NCBI GenBank assembly: GCA_949987565.1 | Contig: OX465111.1 | Span: 10,993,202 to 11,057,201, forward strand | Source of the DNA: Luidia sarsii | Taxonomy: Eukaryota > Echinodermata > Asteroidea > Paxillosida > Luidiidae | DNA length: 64,000 nucleotides | Direction of reading: 5' to 3' | Shown here: one piece after another, positions 22,241 to 34,300 of the stretch | Layout of the letters: each line of letters begins with the position of its first letter | How positions within the stretch are numbered: position 1 is the stretch's first letter | Notes under the pieces: model-generated | What the model was told of the DNA's origin: nothing | The model's database searches: none | What the model saw: only the letters and a program-made list of their open reading frames with translations | Made by a program: the position numbers and the translations under genes

Positions 22241-25200
22241 ACTATAAATGACCATATTGTGCAAAATGCTATATATTCTACTGTTGACATGACAGTGATA
22301 CTTAACTGTTGCAGCCATTAGTCTCATGGCAATCTACATTATAGTGTTGATTACCAAAAACAGTACACTGTATTGTATATGGTGATATACAACACTTTTG
22401 ACTTGATTACAATATGCTCCAGTCTTTGAATTAAAGATACATGTACTAATATTCACCTAGTCAAGACCAGGATAAACGGAATTGTTTAGTGTGCTGTTGA
22501 CGTGACGATGATGCTCCACAGTTAGTTATTGATGGTCATCACCTACAGTAGTGATGACCACAATGTGCAGGATGCCATAGTCTGCTGTTGACATGACGGC
22601 CATGTCCCACAGTTGCAGTCAGTGGTAACCATCATCTAGTGATGACCACAATGTGCAGGATGCTATAGTCCACTGTTGACATGACGGCCATGTCCCACAG
22701 TTGCTGTCAGTGATGGCCATCATTTAGTGATGACCACAATGTGCAGGATGCTATAGTCCACCGTTGACATGACGGCCATGCCCCACAGTTGCAGTCAGTG
22801 GTAACCATCATCTAGTGATGACCACAATGTGCAGGATGCCATAGTCCACTGTTGACATGACGGCCATGTCCCACAGTTGCTGTCAGTGATGGCCATCATT
22901 TAGTGATGACCACAATGTGCAGGATGCTATAGTCCACTGTTGACATGACGGCCATGTCCCACAGTTGCAGTCAGTGGTGGTCATCATCTAGTGATGACCA
23001 CAATGTGCAGGATGCTATAGTCCACTGTTGACATGACGGCCATGCCCACAGTTGCAGTCAGTGATGGCCATCATCTAGTGATGACCACAATGTGCAGGAT
23101 GCTATAGTCCACTGTTGACATGACGGCCATGCCCACAGTTGCAGTCAGTGATGGCCATCATCTAGTGATGACCACAATGTGCAGGATGCTATAGTCCACT
23201 GTTGACATGACGGCCATGTCCCACAGTTGCAGTCAGATACGGCCATCATCTAGTGATGACCACAATGTGCAGGATGCTATAGTCCGCTGTTGACATGACG
23301 GCCAAGTCCCAAGTTGCAGTCAGTGGTGGTCATCATCTATTGATGACCACAATGTGCAGGATGCTATAGTCCACTGTTGACGTGACAGCCATGCCCCACA
23401 GTTGCAGTCAGTGATGGCCATCATCTAGTGATGACCACAATGTGCAGGATGCTATAGTCCGCTGTTGACATGACGGCCATGTCCCACAGTTGCAGTCAGA
23501 TGTGGCCATCATCTAGTGATGACCACAATGTGCAGGATGCTATAAGTCGCTGTTGACATGACGGCCATGTCCCACAGTTGCAGTCAGTGGTGGCCATCAT
23601 CTAGTGATGACCACAGTGTGCAGGATGCTATAGTACGCTGTTGACATGACGGCCATATCCCAAGTTGCAGTCAGTGGTAACCATCATCTAGTGATTACCA
23701 CAATGTGCAGGATGCTATAGTACGCTGTTGACATGACGGCCAAGTCCCAAGTTGCAGTCAGTGGTGGTCATCATCTAGTGATGACCACAATGTGCAGGAT
23801 GCTATAGTCCACTGTTAACATGACGGCCATGCCCCACAGTTGCAGTCAGTGATGGCCATCATCTAGTGATGACCACAATGTGCAGGATGCTATAGTCCAC
23901 TGTTGACGTGACAGCCATGCCCCACAGTTGCAGTCAGTGATGGCCATCATTTAGTGATGACCACAATGTGCAGGATGCTATAGTCCACTGTTAACATGAC
24001 GGCCATGCCCCACAGTTGCAGTCAGTGATGGCCATCATCTAGTGATGACCACAATGTGCAGGATGCTACAGTCCGCTGTTGACATGACGGCCATGTCCCA
24101 CAGTTGCAGTCAGTGGTGGCCATCATCTAGTGATGACCACAGTGTGCAGGATGCTATAGTACGCTGTTGACATGACGGCCATATCCCACAGTTGCAGTCA
24201 GTGGTAACCATCATCTAGTGATGACCACAATGTACAGGATGCTATAGTACGATGTTGACATGACGGCCATGTCCCACAGTTGCTGTCAGTGATGGCCATC
24301 ATCTAGTGATGACCACAATGTGCAGGATGCTATAGTACGCTGTTGACATGACGGCCATGTCCCACAGTTGCTGTCAGTGATGGCCATCATCTAGTGATGA
24401 CCACAATGTGCAGGATGCTATAGTACGCTGTTGACATGACGGCCATGCCCCACAGTTGCAGTCAGTGATGGCCATCATCTAGTGATGACCACAATGTGCA
24501 GGATGCTATAGTACGCTGTTGACATGACGGCCATATCCCACAGTTGCAGTCAGTGGTGGCCATCATCTAGTGATGACCACAATGTGCAGGATGCTATAGT
24601 ACGATGTTGACATGACGGCCATGTCCCACAGTTGCAGTCAGTGGTGGCCATCATCTAGTGATGATCACAATGTGCAGGATGCTATAGTACGCTGTTGACA
24701 TGACGGCCATGCCCCACAGTTGCAGTCAGTGATGGCCATCATCTAGTGATGACCACAATGTGCAGGATGCTATAGTCCACTGTTGACATGACGGCCATGC
24801 CCCACAGTTGCAGTCAGTGGTGGCCATCATCTAGTGATGACCACAATGTGCAGGATGCTATAGTCCACTGTTGACATAACGGCCATGCCCCACAGTTGCT
24901 GTCAGTGATGGCCATCATCTAGTGATGACCACAATGTGCAGGATGCTATAGTCCACTGTTGACATGACGGCCATGCCCCACAGTTGCAGTCAGTGGTGGC
25001 CATCATCTAGTGATGACCACAATGTGCAGGATGCTATTGTCCACTGTTGACATGACGGCCATGCCCCACAGTTGCAGTCAGTGGTGGCCATCATCTAGTG
25101 ATGACCACAATGTACAGGATGCTATAGTACGCTGTTGACATGACGGCCATGTCCCACAGTTGCAGTCAGTGGTGGCCATCATCTAGTGATGACCACAATG

Positions 25201-26340
25201 TGCAGGATGCTATAGATCGCTGTTGACATGACGGCCAAGTCCCAAGTTGCAGTCAGTGGTGGCCATCATCTAGTGATGACCACAATGTGCAGGATGCTAT
25301 AGGTCGCTGTTGACATGACGGCCATGTCCCACAGTTGCAGTCAGTGGTGGCCATCATCTAGTGATGACCACAATGTGCATGATGCTATAGATCGCTGTTG
25401 ACATGACGGCCATGTCCCACAGTTGCAGTCGGTGGTGGCCATCATCTAGTGATGTCCACAATGTGCAGGATGCTATAGTCCACTGTTGACATGACGGCCA
25501 TGTCCCACAGTTGCAGTCAGAGGTGGCCATCATCTAGTGATGACCACAATGTGCAGGATGCCATAGTCCGCTGTTGACATGACGGCCATGCCCACAGTTG
25601 CAGTCAGTGATGGCCATCATCTAGTGATGACCACAATGTGCATGATGCTATAGTCCACTGTTGACATGACGGCCATGTCCCACAGTTGCAGTCAGAAGTG
25701 GCCATCATCTAGTGATGACCACAATGTGCAGGATGCTATAGTACGCTGTTGACATGACGGCCAAGTCCCAAGTTGCAGTCAGAGGTGGCCATCATCTAGT
25801 GATGACCACAATGTGCAGGATGCCGTAGTCCGCTGTTGACATGACGGCCATGTCCCACAGTTGCAGTCGGTGATGGCCATCATCTAGTGATGACCACAAT
25901 GTGCATGATGCTATAGATCGCTGTTGACATGACGGCCATGTCCCACAGTTGCAGTCGGTGGTGGCCATCATCTAGTGATGACCACAATGTGCATGATGCT
26001 ATAGTCCACTGTTGACATGACGGCCATGTCCCACAGTTGCAGTCAGAAGTGGCCATCATCTAGTGATGACCACAATGTGCAGGATGCTATAGTACGCTGT
26101 TGACATGACGGCCAAGTCCCAAGTTGCAGTCAGAGGTGGCCATCATCTAGTGATGACCACAATGTGCAGGATGCCGTAGTCCGCTGTTGACATGACGGCC
26201 ATGTCCCACAGTTGCAGTCGGTGGTGGCCTTCATCTAGTGATGACCACAATGTGCCGGATGCTATAGTCCACTGTTGACATAACGGCCATGTCCCACAGT
26301 TGCAGTCAGTGGTAACCATCATCTAGTGATGACCATGATG
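22241..26340 (+). repeat. 88-bp satellite array, about 44 units
   Basis: A head-to-tail array with an 87-88-bp period (unit anchors GATGACCACAATG at 22553, 22641, 22729, 22817 and onward). Well-preserved units run from about 22490 to 26325; diverged units precede (22241-22490) and a broken one ends the array. Most units carry an inverted repeat around TCTAG: arms near GTGGTCATCA and TGATGACCAC in the best copies (for example near 22976). Sub-variants differ at GTCCACTG/GTACGCTG and at GTGGTGGCC/GTGATGGCC/GTGGTAACC. No frame is open across it. Confidence 0.93.
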
Positions 26341-26354
26341 GGCGAGATGTGTAG

Positions 26355-26989
26355 TGTTACGACCTCAAATCAATAAGGACGCAAGAAGACGTAAGGACAA
26401 TGCTGACAAATGAATTTACGTTAAATAATAGGAATACAACTACTTTATTAATGAAATATACTTAAATTACATGGTAACAAAAGAAGGGTTTTACCGTGGT
26501 TCAGCAAAAACAAAGGGGCGAGCAGAAAATGTGGCAACTTAAGCAAATAACGCGAAAGTGTCCGGATTGATGATGGCTCGGAGAGTGGCACGTCGGACCC
26601 GACACAGTTCGATCCATCCAATGAAAAGAAACGAATACTGCATGAAGGCGCCCCGTCGTCCTCCAAGTTATGCGGTCTACTCCCGATGTCGAGGGGAGAG
26701 TAGACACACCTCAAAATCCTTCGTTCGTTTTTATAAGGGCGCGAATACCATTCGAGCAGCCATGCATACCAGGTATGCCAAAACTCGGCCCTTGTCAAAG
26801 AATGAGTAACTTATCGGTTCTGCTCGCCCGTTAACTTGAATAATTCATGAAGTTGGTTCTGCTCGCCGTTCTAGTGAACACAATATACTCACGGAGTACA
26901 CCTTATAATCTTCCAATAGTCCAAGAAAACTTATACAATCATAAGTAATAAAAAAAAGAGAAATCCTAGAAATATTCTAACTCTTAACA
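26355..26989 (-). mobile_element. Solo LTR of an LTR retrotransposon
   Basis: A 635-bp segment that begins TGTTAC, ends CTTAACA (TG..CA with 5-bp inverted ends TGTTA/TAACA) and is flanked by the 4-bp duplication GTAG at 26351-26354 and 26990-26993. On the minus strand a TATAAAA box (about 26729-26736) precedes an AATAAA signal (about 26447-26453), as expected for U3-R-U5 read on that strand. No internal gag or pol lies next to it, so the element was removed by LTR-LTR recombination. Gypsy-type is likely from the ends but not shown. Confidence 0.75.
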
Positions 26990-27169
26990 GTAGGGACCAG
27001 GATAAGACGCGCGCACGACTATACGTACGAATGTTATGGGCGGGTAATGGTGCACGCTGCGTGCGTAATTATTTGAGCGCATATTATTATGAGCCATGGT
27101 TGCATTTAGCAACGGTGTTGCGCAAAGCACCATATTATTTCTGAAGGCTCGATTTTGATTCCTAAATTA

Positions 27170-27275
27170 GCGACCAACGCCTTGGTCAAGGCTAGGTCCG
27201 AGAGGGATTTCCCCTATACCCCGAATAGACTCCGTATTTACATGTGCCTCGACGCGCCTTCTTTGAAGACCACGA
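27170..27275 (-). mobile_element. Palindromic MITE-like repeat, inverted partial copy
   Basis: The reverse complement matches 1637-1720 (blocks CCTTCAAA, CGTCGAG, ACATGTA.ATACGGAG, CTCGGACCTA). Only one half of the element is present. Confidence 0.55.
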
Positions 27276-27986
27276 CCACGTGACCGCATCAAGTCAGTTG
27301 CCGTGTCACGCGTTGTCCCACTGATCTCTCGTCCACACAAACCGACTATCAAGTGAGCTCAGCGGAAATGGTCTTGAAATAGGCTTCGGAATATTGTCGT
27401 TTTATTTGCCTCAGCACATCAGATCCTTTAAAATACAACTTCTCCAGGTGGATGAAGATCCAATGCATACCTCTATTAAGGATTTTATTTCAAAAAAAGT
27501 AAGATTGAGATGCTATTCGACGATGCTATTTTAACGACCAATCGACTGAAAATGCGCAATTGAATTCTGATTTTCCTCCACGATAACGGAGATCTGCCTT
27601 ATTCTGAGGTAATCATGGGAAAGAGTAAACCTCTATCCAGCGAAGTCCCCATAAAGCCAATGTCGTAGGTGTTTGAAGAAAGCCGTATACACATGACGTT
27701 TTCAACGCCGTCATGGCCGTCATGTCAACATGTAATGTCACGGTCATCACACGTGGCTACACGTTGCAGCAGCTACGATACGTCTCTCAGGTTATATAAC
27801 TCATATAACTTGCACCTTCTTTTACACAATTGTGCACATGCCTGTGATTTTCTATATTCGAGGGTCCAGGAACCAGACTAAAAGTGCCCAAGTAAACCGC
27901 ATGGCCATTCTTGAGTACTGCAACATCATTATTTAATTCGCATGATACTTGATTGGTTAGTTTTGCCCACAGACAGTGCAATGCAT

Positions 27987-28012
27987 TGTGGGACCATTGA
28001 AATGGTCCCACA
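27987..28012. repeat. Perfect 11-bp hairpin
   Basis: TGTGGGACCAT and ATGGTCCCACA separated by TGAA. Confidence 0.7.
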
Positions 28013-29153
28013 TTTTGCCCTCTTTTTTCAGAACAGTATCGAATACCGGTTCATTGGTCGAAATGTTTGTACGTTTGTATTTGAATGGCCATGGTATAGA
28101 TTTTGTATCTATATCAATCGAGTACGAGTACGATGCTCCAGTACAATTTTTGGATGTCGAGTTCTGAGTATTTTTGAGTCCAAGTGCAATAACCCCATTT
28201 AAGTGCTCTTAAAATGATACTCAAGTAGTGAAAACTTGTTTCCTTTTCTAAAAGGCAGTGAAAAATTATACCATCTGAAAGACTAACGCAGGCCTAATGG
28301 GTAAAGTCTATGGAAATGCATTCAGTTCCCTTACCAGATTGACTGAACTAATGTTAATCGCTGACATGCCAAATTTCACGCACTTGGTGTGAATGCCACG
28401 CCTCAGGTGTCTTTGTCACGCTCACAGGGCCTGGCGAGCTTTTTCCCACGGCTTAAAAAAAAATCTTGACTGGAAGGTGTGGTCAAGACGACGGTGGTAA
28501 CGTGAGAAAGCGCGCGCACGAAGGATGGTGTGCCGGCATAGCTACATAATATACGTGTATATCTGCAGTACATGTAGATCGTCTCGATCATACTAGTATA
28601 TGGACGTATTTATATGGACTTATATTTTGGTACTTTGTTTTCATAAGAAGCCAAGGTATTTAATTTAGAATGCACCAGATCATACGATTTTAATACAACT
28701 TAAAATTATAAAGTTCCTTACCGTGGGAGGAGGACACCTCCCTCTCACACCCTCCTCCGCTCGGTGGCTTCGCCCCCCCCCCCTCGGGAGACGCTGACGC
28801 CCTGCAAAATCTCACTGCTATCGGAACTCTGACCTTGGCATCTCTGAGAGCCTCGTTTTCAAATCAAGCAAGAAATCATTGACACTGCTTTGATTGCAAA
28901 TAATAATCTGTTGTGTGTTTGTCCTCTCAGAATTGGTATTTCGTAACTTATAGCAAGCCATGGATCGATTGAAAAATTGAAAATAAAATATTCTTTATCC
29001 ATGTAGTTGTGGTATTTCTTAGCTTAGATCGATGCATTTAATTGTCGTAAAAAAAAACCACTCAGTGGAGATCTAAACTCAGTGGAGATCTAAACTTCGT
29101 TGACTCAATAACCAATAACCTTTGTTTCATGATATCTACAACCACCACTGCAG

Positions 29154-29312
29154 GCATAACCACCACTGCAGACACAACCACCACTGCAGACACAACCACC
29201 ACTGCAGGCACAACCACCACTGCAGACACAACCACCACTGCAGACACAACCACCACTGCAGACACAACCACCACTGCAGGCACAACCACCACAGCGCCGC
29301 CAACTACTTCAG
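29154..29312 (+). CDS. Short Thr-rich mucin-like exon (copy 1), phase 1-1
   Basis: A 159-bp (53-codon) exon candidate made of an 18-bp repeat encoding TTTTAD/TTTTAG, ending APPTTSG. The donor CAG|GTGAGATTT at 29313 is strong and leaves phase 1. An acceptor after ACTGCAG at 29153 gives phase 1, so the exon is symmetric. The pyrimidine tract before the acceptor is weak, and every 18-bp unit repeats the ACTGCAG acceptor-like end. The product would be an O-glycosylated extracellular linker. It can follow the signal exon at 10825-10903 in frame. Confidence 0.5.
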
Positions 29313-29645
29313 GTGAGATTTGATAGGCTTAATTAATAGTTTCTACGTCGGAAACATTGGCCTGAATGTATGGTAATAACTAACGCACTCACTTAGACTT
29401 TTTGTATCGATGTTTGAGTAAAGATAATCCTGTAGCAGCTTTTTCCTACAGCTGAATAGATGCACGATATATTCTTTTTGAATATGTCTTAATCAAATCC
29501 ACGGGCTCTAAAAGAAAGGGCCAGCTAGGATTAAAACGTGAATTCCTCTACAATTTTAGATGAAATTCAAACTATAATATATATTATATACATATATTTA
29601 TATGTATATAGGTAAGTTAAGTGCAGACTAAAACTGGACATGTAG

Positions 29646-30862
29646 CGGCCCCAACCACAGCTGCTCCTTCCACCACAGCTGCCCCAACCACCACAGCTGC
29701 CCCTACCACCACAGCTGCCCCTACCACCACAGCTGCCCCAACCACCACAGCTGCCCCTACCACCACAGCTGCCCCAACCACCACAGCTGCCCCTACCACC
29801 ACAGCTGCCCCTACCAGCACAGCTGCCCCTACCACCACAGCTGCCCCAACCACCACAGCTGCCCCTACCACCACAGCTGCCCCAACCACCACAGCTGCCC
29901 CTACCAGCACAGCTGCCCCTACCACCACAGCTGCCCCAACCACCACAGCTGCCCCTACCACCACAGCTGCCCCAACCACCACAGCTGCCCCTACCACCAC
30001 AGCGGCCCCAACCACCACAGCTGCCCCCACCACCACAGCTGCCCCAACCACCACAGCTGCCCCTACCACCACAGCGGCCCCTACCACCACAGCGGCCCCT
30101 ACCACCACAGCAGCCCTACCACCACAGCTGCCCCAACTACCACAGCTGTTCCAACCACCACAGCTGCCCCTACCACCACAGCTGCCCCTGCCAACACAGC
30201 TGCCCCTACCACCACAGCTGCCCCTACCACCACAGCTGCCCCTACCACCACAGCTGCCCCAACCACCACAGCTGCCCCTACCACCACAGCTGCCCCTACC
30301 ACCACAGCTGCACCTACCACCACAGCTGCCCCTACCACCACAGCTGCCCCTACCACCACAGCTGCCCCTGCCACCACAGCTGCCCCTACCACCACAGCTG
30401 CACCTACCACCACAGCTGCCCCTACCACCACAGCTGCCCCAACCACCACAGCTGCCCCTACCACCACAGCTGCCCCTACCACCACAGCTGCACCTACCAC
30501 CACAGCTGCCCCAAACACCACAGCTGCCCCTACCACCACAGCTGCCCCAACCACCACAGCTGCCCCTACCACCACAGCTGCCCCTACCACCACAGCTGCC
30601 CCAAACACCACAGCTGCCCCTACCACCACAGCTGCCCTATACCACAACAGCTGCCCCAACCACCACAGCTGCCCCTACCGCCACAGCTGCCCCAACCACC
30701 ACAGCTGCCCCTACCACCACAGCGGCCCCTACCACCACAGCTGCCCCTACCACCACAGCTGCCCCAACCACCACAGCTGCCCCTACCACCACAGCTGCCC
30801 CATCCACCACAGCAGCCCCAACCACCACAGCTGCCCCAACCACTACAGCTGCCACTACCTAG
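29646..30862 (+). CDS. Large mucin-like repeat exon (copy 1), possibly terminal
   Basis: About 67 tandem 18-bp units (GCCCCTACCACCACAGCT type) form one open frame of roughly 405 codons ending at TAG 30860-30862. It reads [TTTAAP]n to about 30113, then LPPQLP repeats until about 30640, then TTTAAP again. A missing C near 30114 and an extra base near 30635 cause and cancel the shift. A phase-1 acceptor CATGTAG| at 29645 would join it to the preceding short exon, but it lacks a pyrimidine tract. No donor is visible before the stop, so if real it is a 3'-terminal exon. The TTTAAP part is a typical mucin O-glycosylation domain. The opposite strand is also open, as expected from an 18-bp repeat without stops, so openness alone is weak evidence. 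Confidence 0.4.
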
Positions 30863-32240
30863 ATTGCAGTCATCAACATTTGCTGAATGTCCTGAACCAA
30901 GTCATTTATGGATCACGTCTTCTTTGAAAAAGAATTGACCTTGACATATTGTACTAAACAATCGGAATGCACGCACTCAGCCTGAGGGCCTACGCCTATT
31001 TTATGGAATGTTGCAAAGATAATCCTGTAGCAGCTTTTCCTAAAACATGAATAGATATACTTTTTTATTTAATAGAGGCTTATATGTAAATTATCATAAT
31101 GGGCCTGCTAGGATTAAAACGTGAAGTCCTCTATCTACGTGTTTAGATTAATGAAAGCTTATTATGTATGATGCCTAACCTAGTGTAAGACACATGGTTG
31201 TGGTGCAGTTTGCAAGTTTATTCAGTTCATCAATCATATTGATGAATAATTAAGAATCACATCCATACTTTGTCTATTAAAACCCAGCATATACATGGAA
31301 TAACCCACTTGCGTAGGTTTCTACACAATCCGTCATGAGATATTAGTAGAAACTTGTTTCACTTTGCAAAAGGTAAGTTACTGGTAGTCTGAACTGGACA
31401 TGCACACCAGGCATCTTAGTAGTTCTATGTTTTTGAAAATTGGCATACCATCTAGCTGGAATGAGACTTGAAGCCGGGACCTATGGTTTTGCGTAGGCCG
31501 ACCAGTGCTCCTTCCACCTTTCTATCCAGCCCATAGATCGTGGTCCTCCCAAATAGTTAGCTAGTCTTTCCTGGGGTTCTGGGTTTTTTCCATTCCAAAG
31601 TCTTGCCAATCTAGTGCGAGACACCGACTGCCTTTGCATTCCAATGGACGTGCAATCCGATACCTACTCACTCTCAAGATTGATGGTGCTCCAGCGTGGA
31701 CCCCGTCTGAATGGCATCTACTCTTGACTGAATGTCATCACAGTACGTTGATCTCCCTGTTTCCCTGAACAGTCGTGACTGCTACAGGAATAATAATAAG
31801 CAATTCTGGAACCTGAGACCACTCTAAAGCCGCACATAACTATACACAAGCCCACGGAATATAAACCTTATCTCCACATTGGCCAAATTGTACATTTCAA
31901 TTCTTGCCACATGTTTGCCTTGGCGCCAGTGGCGCCAGTGCAGTGGGCACCTCCCAGGTAACTTCGGATGGGCAGAAGATGGTCTCTGGTAGTCCTTGGC
32001 TTACGCTCATGACCTTTGCCCTTCCGAGATCTGGGGCTCTTTACTGTCTTCCCTGGGCCAGACTTCTCCAGCAGGTTCAGTCCGGCATGCCCTGTCTTGT
32101 GCTCAACAAGCCACTGACTCAGATTATTGACGGCTCTTCTCCATGTTACATGTAATTCTATGGATGTAGTGATTCAAAAAGCTGCAACCACTTTGTGTGG
32201 TCCTTGATGACCTGCTGTAGCCAGGTTTACAACAATTGGA
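30863..32240 (+). other. Tail of duplicated unit, copy 1, no exon supported
   Basis: Starts with ATTGCAGTCATC..ATTTGCTGAATG, which recurs after the third mucin array at 37861-37893, so the arrays share common ancestry including downstream flank. An 83-codon frame at 31904-32155 is unremarkable. Confidence 0.5.
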
Positions 32241-32591
32241 TGCAAAATCTCACTGCTATCGGAACTCTGACCTTGGCATCTCTGAGAGCCTCGTTTTCAA
32301 ATCAAGCAAGAAATCATTGACACTGCTTTGATTGCAAATAATAATCTGTTGTGTGTTTGTCCTCTCAGAATTGGTATTTCGTAACTTATAGCAAGCCATG
32401 GATCGATTGAAAAATTGAAAATAAAATATTCTTTATCCATGTAGTTGTGGTATTTCTTAGCTTAGATCGATGCATTTAATTGTCGTAAAAAAAAACCACT
32501 CAGTGGAGATCTAAACTCAGTGGAGATCTAAACTTCGTTGACTCAATAACCAATAACCTTTGTTTCATGATATCTACAACCACCACTGCAG

Positions 32592-32750
32592 GCATAACCA
32601 CCACTGCAGACACAACCACCACTGCAGACACAACCACCACTGCAGGCACAACCACCACTGCAGACACAACCACCACTGCAGACACAACCACCACTGCAGA
32701 CACAACCACCACTGCAGGCACAACCACCACAGCGCCGCCAACTACTTCAG
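32592..32750 (+). CDS. Short Thr-rich mucin-like exon (copy 2), phase 1-1
   Basis: Same 53 codons and GTGAGATTT donor (32751) as the copy at 29154-29312. Symmetric phase means both copies could be spliced into one transcript without a frameshift. Confidence 0.5.
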
Positions 32751-33083
32751 GTGAGATTTGATAGGCTTAATTAATAGTTTCTACGTCGGAAACATTGGCC
32801 TGAATGTATGGTAATAACTAACGCACTCACTTAGACTTTTTGTATCGATGTTTGAGTAAAGATAATCCTGTAGCAGCTTTTTCCTACAGCTGAATAGATG
32901 CACGATATATTCTTTTTGAATATGTCTTAATCAAATCCACGGGCTCTAAAAGAAAGGGCCAGCTAGGATTAAAACGTGAATTCCTCTACAATTTTAGATG
33001 AAATTCAAACTATAATATATATTATATACATATATTTATATGTATATAGGTAAGTTAAGTGCAGACTAAAACTGGACATGTAG

Positions 33084-34300
33084 CGGCCCCAACCACAGCT
33101 GCTCCTTCCACCACAGCTGCCCCAACCACCACAGCTGCCCCTACCACCACAGCTGCCCCTACCACCACAGCTGCCCCAACCACCACAGCTGCCCCTACCA
33201 CCACAGCTGCCCCAACCACCACAGCTGCCCCTACCACCACAGCTGCCCCTACCAGCACAGCTGCCCCTACCACCACAGCTGCCCCAACCACCACAGCTGC
33301 CCCTACCACCACAGCTGCCCCAACCACCACAGCTGCCCCTACCAGCACAGCTGCCCCTACCACCACAGCTGCCCCAACCACCACAGCTGCCCCTACCACC
33401 ACAGCTGCCCCAACCACCACAGCTGCCCCTACCACCACAGCGGCCCCAACCACCACAGCTGCCCCCACCACCACAGCTGCCCCAACCACCACAGCTGCCC
33501 CTACCACCACAGCGGCCCCTACCACCACAGCGGCCCCTACCACCACAGCAGCCCTACCACCACAGCTGCCCCAACTACCACAGCTGTTCCAACCACCACA
33601 GCTGCCCCTACCACCACAGCTGCCCCTGCCAACACAGCTGCCCCTACCACCACAGCTGCCCCTACCACCACAGCTGCCCCTACCACCACAGCTGCCCCAA
33701 CCACCACAGCTGCCCCTACCACCACAGCTGCCCCTACCACCACAGCTGCACCTACCACCACAGCTGCCCCTACCACCACAGCTGCCCCTACCACCACAGC
33801 TGCCCCTGCCACCACAGCTGCCCCTACCACCACAGCTGCACCTACCACCACAGCTGCCCCTACCACCACAGCTGCCCCAACCACCACAGCTGCCCCTACC
33901 ACCACAGCTGCCCCTACCACCACAGCTGCACCTACCACCACAGCTGCCCCAAACACCACAGCTGCCCCTACCACCACAGCTGCCCCAACCACCACAGCTG
34001 CCCCTACCACCACAGCTGCCCCTACCACCACAGCTGCCCCAAACACCACAGCTGCCCCTACCACCACAGCTGCCCTATACCACAACAGCTGCCCCAACCA
34101 CCACAGCTGCCCCTACCACCACAGCTGCCCCAACCACCACAGCTGCCCCTACCACCACAGCGGCCCCTACCACCACAGCTGCCCCTACCACCACAGCTGC
34201 CCCAACCACCACAGCTGCCCCTACCACCACAGCTGCCCCATCCACCACAGCAGCCCCAACCACCACAGCTGCCCCAACCACTACAGCTGCCACTACCTAG
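33084..34300 (+). CDS. Large mucin-like repeat exon (copy 2), possibly terminal
   Basis: Same structure as 29646-30862, including both compensating indels and the terminal TAG (34298-34300). The only protein difference I see is a Thr in place of one Ala in the C-terminal repeats. Confidence 0.4.

Larger units (their letters stand above)
26994..28802. other. Non-coding stretch with small inverted repeats
   Basis: Contains the inverted palindromic-MITE relative (about 27170-27275) and a hairpin at 27987-28012. No gene supported. A poly-C run lies near 28770. Confidence 0.5.
28803..32240 (+). repeat. 3438-bp tandem duplication, copy 1
   Basis: Identical in order and almost in every base to 32241-35678. 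Differences I can see are few, such as a GCC versus ACC codon in the mucin array (30680) and CTACAC versus CTGCAC (31342/34780). The junctions share only TG, so the duplication looks like a microhomology or end-joining event and is very recent. Confidence 0.95.

Noticed and set aside
22490..26340. Direct repeats considered as a CRISPR array
   Set aside because: The genome is eukaryotic, and the whole 88-bp unit is repeated, with no unique spacers.
26448..26809. Overlapping 83-116-codon frames on both strands
   Set aside because: They lie inside the solo LTR and have no gag, pol or other protein motif.
31904..32155. 83-codon frame repeated at 35342-35593 as a conserved gene
   Set aside because: It is repeated only because it lies in the 3438-bp duplication; no domain, signal peptide or splice support.
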